A stretch of 64,000 nucleotides of DNA from Gordonia prachuapensis. Its GTDB lineage: Bacteria; Actinomycetota; Actinomycetes; Mycobacteriales; Mycobacteriaceae. Under the pieces are notes generated by a model. It was not told the DNA's origin. It was given only the letters and a program-made list of their open reading frames with translations, and ran no database searches. This document shows positions 59,234-64,000 of this stretch, piece by piece. How positions within the stretch are numbered: the first letter of the stretch is position 1; the number at the start of each line of letters is the position of its first letter. The position numbers were made by a program, and so were the translations under genes. Location: contig NZ_JAZDUE010000004.1 of assembly GCF_036350515.1 (NCBI RefSeq), positions 245,702 through 309,701 on the forward strand, written 5' to 3'.

Positions 59234-59412
59234 GTGCAGGTGCCCTCTCCCGCAGGTTGGTGCCGCGCGTCACGGCTGCCGTCTCGTCGAGGCCCGTTCG
59301 CCGGCGTTGGAGCGTCCCGGGCTCTCACCATTCAACCAGGTCAGATGCCGATGCGGGGCGCTGCGGCGACATTCGGGCGTGACGGGGTCGGCTGCGCGGG
59401 TGTGAGGTCGGC

Positions 59413-59418
59413 TAGCGT
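59413..59418 (+). promoter_or_regulatory. -10 element for a leaderless Rv2728c-like mRNA
   Basis: TAGCGT is followed by 7 bases and GTG 59426. Confidence 0.5.
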
Positions 59419-59425
59419 CGTTGGC

Positions 59426-60154
59426 GTGCTGGCGTCTGTCGTCTTCGTCCCGAGTGCCCCGTTGCTGGTGCCGGCGCTGGCCGGTCCGGACGCAGTGGAC
59501 ACCGAACCGGTGCGGGCGGCCACCCTCGCGGCCGGGCGAGAACTCGCGGGCGCGGCCACGACCTGGATGGCCGTCGGAGCGCGTGACCCGGCAACGACGC
59601 AGGTGGGGCGGGCCGGGACACTCGCCGCCTACGGAGTCGACGTCCCGGTCACGTTGGACGGGGCCGAGACCCGCGGGACCGGCCCGGGGCTGCCCTTGTC
59701 CATGCTGATCGCAGGGTGGTTGCGGGCCGAGGCCGGGACCGGCGACGAACCGGTGACCGTCGAACCCGTGACCGTCGCGCCGGACGCGTCGCCGGCGGAC
59801 TGCGCCGACGTGGCGTCGCAACTGCGTGATCGCGTCGACCAGGATTCGACGCCCGTAGGGGTCCTTGTCGTCGCCGACGGTTCGACCGCCCTGTCGGCGC
59901 GGGCCCCCGGCGGGGGTCTGCGGCCCGAAGCGGTCGAACTACAGCAGCGGATCGACGAAGCGATCGGGTCCGCCGACACCGCAGCACTTGCCGCACTCAC
60001 CGTCGACGAGTGCAGCGAGGCCGGGGTGGGTGGGCGTCCGGCCTGGCAGGTCGCCGCGGGACTGTGTGCCGGTCGCACACTGACTGCGCAGGTCACCTAC
60101 CGTGCTGCACCGTTCGGTGTCGGTTATGTGGTCGCCACCTGGACTCCACGGTGA
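59426..60154 (+). CDS. Rv2728c-like protein (extradiol-dioxygenase-like fold)
   Basis: A 242-residue protein of unknown function that always precedes miaA in this group. It starts V-L-A-S-V-V-F-V-P-S-A-P-L-L-V-P-A-L-A-G and has V-G-V-L-V-V-A-D-G-S-T-A-L-S (about 150). P-G-G-G-L-R-P-E-A and a C-terminal G-V-G-Y-V-V-A-T-W follow. The layout resembles class III extradiol dioxygenase/MEMO-like folds, but no metal triad is obvious. The long frame extending upstream is antisense to the DUF349 gene. The stop overlaps miaA by four bases. Confidence 0.75.
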   Translation: MLASVVFVPSAPLLVPALAGPDAVDTEPVRAATLAAGRELAGAATTWMAVGARDPATTQVGRAGTLAAYGVDVPVTLDGAETRGTGPGLPLSMLIAGWLRAEAGTGDEPVTVEPVTVAPDASPADCADVASQLRDRVDQDSTPVGVLVVADGSTALSARAPGGGLRPEAVELQQRIDEAIGSADTAALAALTVDECSEAGVGGRPAWQVAAGLCAGRTLTAQVTYRAAPFGVGYVVATWTPR

Positions 60155-61062
60155 GTGTCGCCGTCACGCCGATCGCGATCGTCGGGCCGACGGCAGGGGG
60201 GAAATCGGACCTCGCCCTCGACCTCGCCGAACGCCTCGGCGGGGAGATCGTCAACCTCGACGCCATGCAGCAGTATCGCGGCATGGACATCGGCACGGCG
60301 AAGCTGCCGGTCGATGAGCGGCGCGGCATCCCGCACCATCAGATCGATGTTCTCGACGTCACCGAGACGGCCACCGTCGCCCGGCACCAACGCGCGGCGG
60401 GAGCCGACGTCGAGCGGTTGCTCGCCGAGGGCACGGTGCCGGTCCTCGTCGGCGGTTCGATGATGTACATCCAGGGTCTGCTCGACAACTGGCGGTTCCC
60501 GGCCACCGACCCCGAGGTCCGGACGAGGTACGAGACGATGCTCGCCGACATCGGCGTCGCTGCCATGCACCGGCTCCTGGCCCAGGTCGACCCGGACGCG
60601 GCCGCATCGATCCTCGACACCGACGGCAGACGAATCGTTCGCGCACTCGAGGTGGTCGAACTCACCGGCGAGCCGTTCGCCGCGTCCGCGCCCACCATCG
60701 GTGACCCGCGGTGGCACACCCGCATCATCGCGCTGGACCGCGACACCGCAGCCCTCGACGAGCGCATCCGGCAGCGCACACGGCAGATGTTCGAGCTCGG
60801 GCTGGCCGATGAGGTGCGCGGGCTGTGCGAAGTGGGCCTGCGTGAGGGGCGTACCGCGTCGCGTGCCATCGGATATGCCCAGGTGCTGGCGGCATTCGAC
60901 GGTGAGTACGACATGGCGACCGCGGAGGAACTGACCTTCGTCGGAACGCGCCGATACGTACGGCGGCAGCGGTCCTGGTTCCGTCGTGACCACCGGATCG
61001 TCTGGCTGGACGCCTCGCGGGACGACCTGGTGCCGGAGGCGCTGCGGATGGTCGGTCGGTGA
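60151..61062 (+). CDS. miaA: tRNA dimethylallyltransferase
   Basis: Adds the dimethylallyl group to A37 of UNN-reading tRNAs, the substrate of MiaB. The 303 residues contain the P-loop G-P-T-A-G-G-K-S-D-L-A (about 10-20), N-L-D-A-M-Q-Q-Y-R-G-M-D-I-G-T-A-K (about 35-51) and G-G-S-M-M-Y-I-Q-G-L. The C-terminal R-S/A-I-G-Y and R-R-Y-V-R-R-Q-R-S-W-F follow. GTG 60151 overlaps the preceding stop. Confidence 0.96.
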   Translation: MSVAVTPIAIVGPTAGGKSDLALDLAERLGGEIVNLDAMQQYRGMDIGTAKLPVDERRGIPHHQIDVLDVTETATVARHQRAAGADVERLLAEGTVPVLVGGSMMYIQGLLDNWRFPATDPEVRTRYETMLADIGVAAMHRLLAQVDPDAAASILDTDGRRIVRALEVVELTGEPFAASAPTIGDPRWHTRIIALDRDTAALDERIRQRTRQMFELGLADEVRGLCEVGLREGRTASRAIGYAQVLAAFDGEYDMATAEELTFVGTRRYVRRQRSWFRRDHRIVWLDASRDDLVPEALRMVGR

Positions 61063-61070
61063 GCCCGCCG

Positions 61071-61076
61071 TAGGCT
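61071..61076 (+). promoter_or_regulatory. -10 element for a leaderless dapF mRNA
   Basis: TAGGCT is followed by 6 bases (GGAGGG) and GTG 61083. The GGAGGG is too close to serve as a normal ribosome binding site. Confidence 0.5.
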
Positions 61077-61082
61077 GGAGGG

Positions 61083-62015
61083 GTGACGTCGACAACGAAT
61101 GACAGCGCAGGGGGTGACCGCGCAGCGCTGCGGTTTGTCAAAGGGCATGGCACGCAGAACGACTTCGTCATCGTGACCGATCCCGAGGCGCAGATCGATC
61201 TGACCACGCCACTGGTGGCGGCCCTGTGCGACCGGCACCGGGGGATCGGCGGCGACGGTCTGCTCCGGGTGGTCCGGTCGGGGTCGCTGGTCGAACGCGG
61301 CGTCCTCGACGCATTGCCGTCCGGAGTGTCGCCCGAGGACTGGTTCATGGACTACCGCAACGCCGACGGCTCGGTTGCCGAGATGTGCGGCAACGGGGTG
61401 CGCGTGTTCGCGCATCACCTTCGCGCATCCGGACTGGTGGCCACCGACGAGTTCACCGTCGGATCGAGGGCAGGTGCACGCCCGGTCGTCGTACACAGCC
61501 ACGACTCCGTCCACGCCGACGTCACCGTGCAGATGGGACCGGTACGCACCGACGGCGAGTCGATGGTGCGGATCGGTGACGACGTCTACCGCGGTCTCAT
61601 GATCGACGTGGGCAACCCGCATCTGGCCTGTGTGGTCCCCGACCTGACCGCGGCCGACCTGGCCCAGGTGGACTTCACCGACGGGGTGATGCTGGAGGAC
61701 GACGCCTTCCCCCACGGCGCAAACGTGGAACTGGTCACACCGGCGGGCGATCCCGACGCGGACGGACGACTGCCGGCCGCGATGCGTGTCTTCGAACGAG
61801 GCGTGGGCGAGACCCGCAGCTGCGGCACCGGACTGGTCGCGGCGGGCGCGGCGGTGCTGGCATCGCGCGGGGAATCCGCAGGGACGCTCTGCATCACGGT
61901 GCCCGGCGGTCGGGTCGAGGTGGGCGTGGGTGCCGATGGCGCCTATCTGCGGGGTCCCTCCCGGTTGGTTGCCGACGGCGAACTGCGGCCGGGCTGGGCC
62001 GACCTCGACGACTGA
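61083..62015 (+). CDS. dapF: Diaminopimelate epimerase
   Basis: Converts LL- to meso-diaminopimelate for peptidoglycan and lysine. The 310 residues carry both catalytic cysteines, in M-C-G-N-G-V-R-V-F (about 102-110) and R-S-C-G-T-G-L-V-A-A (about 247-256). K-G-H-G-T-Q-N-D-F lies at the N-terminus. The gene follows miaA and precedes hflX, as in mycobacteria, and completes the dap set of this window (dapA, dapB, dapF). Confidence 0.97.
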   Translation: MTSTTNDSAGGDRAALRFVKGHGTQNDFVIVTDPEAQIDLTTPLVAALCDRHRGIGGDGLLRVVRSGSLVERGVLDALPSGVSPEDWFMDYRNADGSVAEMCGNGVRVFAHHLRASGLVATDEFTVGSRAGARPVVVHSHDSVHADVTVQMGPVRTDGESMVRIGDDVYRGLMIDVGNPHLACVVPDLTAADLAQVDFTDGVMLEDDAFPHGANVELVTPAGDPDADGRLPAAMRVFERGVGETRSCGTGLVAAGAAVLASRGESAGTLCITVPGGRVEVGVGADGAYLRGPSRLVADGELRPGWADLDD

Positions 62016-62091
62016 CGGCCGCTCCGCCGGCGTCTGTGCAGGAAAACAGGATGCTGAGCGGTGGTCGGCCGTGAGATCATGGATGTCACCC

Positions 62092-63576
62092 ATGACAGAA
62101 CCAGCATTCACACCCCACACGTCGGTCCACGACGACGACCTGGCCGATCTGCCCGCCGATGGCGGAGGCAGCGGCGACATCCTCGACGGACTGGCCCGCC
62201 CGACCACCGGTGAACTGCAGCTCGAAGAACGTGCGTCGCTGCAACGCGTCGCCGGGCTCTCCACCGAACTCACCGACATCACCGAGGTCGAGTACCGGCA
62301 ATTGCGCCTTGAGCGCGTCGTCCTGGTCGGAGTGTGGACCGAGGGCTCCGCCGCCCAGGCCCGCGCCAGCATGACCGAACTCGCGGCGCTCGCCGAGACC
62401 GCGGGCTCCGAGGTCCTCGATGCCTTGATCCAGCGCCGTTCGCGCCCCGACTCAGCCACCTACATCGGTTCCGGCAAGGCCGACGAATTGCGTGCTGCGG
62501 TGCTGGAAACCGGCGCGGACACCGTGATCTGCGACGGTGAGCTCACCCCCGCGCAGCTGACCGCCCTGGAGAAGATCGTCAAGGTGAAGGTCATCGACCG
62601 GACCGCGCTGATCCTCGACATCTTCGCCCAGCATGCGACCTCGCGCGAGGGCAAGGCGCAGGTGTCCCTGGCGCAGATGGAGTACATGCTCCCGCGGCTG
62701 CGCGGTTGGGGTGAATCGATGTCGCGGCAGGCGGGCGGCCGTGCCGGCAGCAACGGCGGCGTCGGTCTGCGCGGACCCGGTGAGACGAAGATCGAGACCG
62801 ATCGACGGCGCATCCGTGAACGCATGGCCAAGCTGCGGCGCGAGATCCGGTCCATGAAGAAGTCGCGCACCGTGATGCGCGCCGCCCGTGAACGCAACGC
62901 CGTTCCCCGGCTGACGGTCGCCGGCTACACGAACGCGGGCAAGTCGAGCCTGGTCAACGCGATGACCGGGTCGGGAGTCCTGGTGCAGGACGCATTATTC
63001 GCGACCCTGGACCCGACCACCCGCCGGGCGACGCTCGACGACGGCCGGGCCGTGGTCTTCACCGACACGGTCGGATTCGTCCGGCACCTGCCGACACAGC
63101 TGGTCGAGGCGTTCCGGTCCACCCTCGAGGAGGTCGTCGACGCCGATCTCGTGCTACACGTCGTCGACGGATCGGATCCGTTGCCGACGGAGCAGATCTC
63201 GGCTGTGCGCCGGGTGATCAACGAGGTGGTCGCCGAGGAGGGTGCGGCACCGCCGCCGGAACTGTTGGTGGTCAACAAGATCGATGCGATCGACGCCCAC
63301 CGTATGACCGAGCTGAGGGCCGCTCTCTCCGACGCCGTGTTCGTCTCGGCGCGTACCGGCGAGGGTCTCACCGAACTGTTCGACCGCATCCGCGAGTTCG
63401 TCGGACGCACCGATGTGGAGTTGACCATCGACGTGCCCTACACCCGCGGCGACATCGTCTCCCGGATTCACGAGGAGGGGGAGATCCTGACCAGCGAGCA
63501 CACCGCGGACGGCACCACGATGCGGGTGCGGGTCCCGGCGGCGTTCGCCGGAGTCCTGGAGCCCCTGCGAACCTGA
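62092..63576 (+). CDS. hflX: GTPase HflX
   Basis: Ribosome-splitting, stress-related GTPase. The 494 residues have the HflX N-domain (E-Y-R-Q-L-R-L-E-R-V-V-L-V-G, I-G-S-G-K-A-D-E-L) and the glycine-rich linker (R-Q-A-G-G-R-A-G-S-N-G-G-V-G-L-R-G-P-G-E). The G domain has G-Y-T-N-A-G-K-S-S (about 282), D-T-V-G-F-V-R-H-L-P and N-K-I-D. I use ATG 62092 (M-T-E-P-A-F). ATG 62083 and GTG 62071 are also in frame, and none has a strong ribosome binding site. Confidence 0.96.
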   Translation: MTEPAFTPHTSVHDDDLADLPADGGGSGDILDGLARPTTGELQLEERASLQRVAGLSTELTDITEVEYRQLRLERVVLVGVWTEGSAAQARASMTELAALAETAGSEVLDALIQRRSRPDSATYIGSGKADELRAAVLETGADTVICDGELTPAQLTALEKIVKVKVIDRTALILDIFAQHATSREGKAQVSLAQMEYMLPRLRGWGESMSRQAGGRAGSNGGVGLRGPGETKIETDRRRIRERMAKLRREIRSMKKSRTVMRAARERNAVPRLTVAGYTNAGKSSLVNAMTGSGVLVQDALFATLDPTTRRATLDDGRAVVFTDTVGFVRHLPTQLVEAFRSTLEEVVDADLVLHVVDGSDPLPTEQISAVRRVINEVVAEEGAAPPPELLVVNKIDAIDAHRMTELRAALSDAVFVSARTGEGLTELFDRIREFVGRTDVELTIDVPYTRGDIVSRIHEEGEILTSEHTADGTTMRVRVPAAFAGVLEPLRT

Positions 63577-63589
63577 TCCATACAACCGC

Positions 63590-63835
63590 TTTCGGTGATC
63601 GAGTGGGCCGCGCTGATCGAATCGGCAGAGCCGCCCCCAACCGCAGATCGAGTAGACCGGAGCGCAACCCTCCGCTGATCGAGTAGACCGGAGCGCTAGC
63701 GGAGGTCGTATCGAGATCACGTTCGGGGACAGGGATCTCGATACGGTCTCGCCTAGCGGCTCGACCTACTCGATCAGCGGTTGGGGGGCGGCTCGACCTA
63801 CTCGATCAGCGGTTGGGGGGGCGGCTCGACCTACT
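63590..63835. repeat. Second, diverged palindromic repeat block
   Basis: One complete unit lies at 63672-63780: CCGCTGATCGAGTAGACC, then CTAGCGGAGGTCG and TATCGAGATC. A spacer follows, then the inverted GATCTCGATACGGTCTCGC, CTAGCGGCTCGACC and TACTCGATCAGCGG. Partial left arms lie at 63594-63660 and partial right arms at 63790-63835. The organisation matches 21178-21795, but the sequence differs (GATCGAGTAG rather than GGTCGAGTAG). Confidence 0.85.
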
Positions 63836-64000
63836 AATGGGAGCTACTGGGTCTGGTCGTGAGTTTGGGTCAGACTTGGTGTTGGTGGCTGCTGCTGGGT
63901 GAGCACTCGTGCCTACGGAACCGTTGATGGCGAGTTCTGGATCGAGACCGTGCCCCTGGTGGTCGGCCGAGAGGGTGTGATTGCTGCTGGGATGTCGTGC
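63836..64000. other. Unassigned window end
   Basis: No start or family motif is recognisable in these 165 bases. A minus-strand frame is open across them and could be the end of a gene beyond the window, but nothing supports that further. Confidence 0.2.

Noticed and set aside
57848..60154. 768-codon plus-strand frame
   Set aside because: The first two thirds are antisense to the DUF349 gene. Only the part from GTG 59426 is a gene.
1..64000. tRNA/rRNA genes, insertion sequences, prophage or defence systems
   Set aside because: None was recognised. Gene order is that of the conserved chromosome throughout.

Overview
The window is high-GC (roughly two thirds G+C) core chromosome of a mycolate-producing actinobacterium of the order Mycobacteriales, most likely Gordonia or a close relative. 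The gene order follows the Mycobacterium tuberculosis segment from proS (Rv2845c) to hflX (Rv2725c) almost step by step. The palindromic 'ggtcgagtag / tatcgagacc' intergenic repeats are of a type I associate with Gordonia genomes. This is inference from gene order and protein sequence; no database search was possible.

Layout. 1-2083: the end of proS and a small dispanin-like membrane protein. 2102-3069 (minus): a ferritin-like DUF4439 protein overlapping a Tat lipoprotein. 3145-11057: the translation/transcription operon rimP-nusA-ylxR-infB, a terminator-like hairpin, then rbfA-nrnA-dinF. 11089-16885: a secreted esterase, metallophosphoesterase-pptT-truB, a DtxR-type regulator on the opposite strand, ribF and rpsO. 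16886-21188: pnp with a long leader, then a CBS/nucleotidyltransferase-like signalling protein. 21178-21795: a block of palindromic repeats without genes. 21803-25322: ald and its divergent Lrp-type regulator, then dapB, a membrane protein and a flavodoxin-like protein. 25379-29562: accessory transport, with an NCS1 nucleobase/allantoin-type permease behind a GlnR-like box and an MFS drug exporter divergent from a TetR regulator. 29605-39979: a small unknown protein, thyA-dfrA-YcaQ-like glycosylase, an MDR oxidoreductase, a HAD phosphatase, a Tat-exported PhoD phosphatase, thyX, a secreted beta-propeller-like protein and dapA. 39976-50758: rnj, a TIGR03085 protein, ftsK, a YjbR protein, a TerC protein behind a likely manganese riboswitch, a YCII protein, argA, pgsA, clgR and the PspA/35-kDa homologue. 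50820-63576: a glycosyltransferase, DUF3046, recA-recX, a lone glutamate-binding lipoprotein, miaB with membrane-protein and thioesterase partners, a DUF349 protein, a Rv2728c-like protein, miaA, dapF and hflX. 63590-63835: a second, diverged palindromic repeat.

The genes are mostly housekeeping. They cover translation initiation, RNA decay (pnp, rnj, nrnA), tRNA modification (truB, miaA, miaB), lysine/cell-wall precursors (dapA, dapB, dapF), thymidylate/folate synthesis (thyA, dfrA, thyX), the SOS response (recA, recX) and envelope stress (clgR, pspA). I found no insertion sequence, prophage, CRISPR array or defence cluster. The unexplained signal is mostly regulatory: repeated leaderless-promoter geometry, a Mn riboswitch, a hairpin whose 3' arm carries the next gene's ribosome binding site, short leader ORFs stop-start coupled to nusA and pgsA, a GlnR-like box, and the palindromic repeat families.
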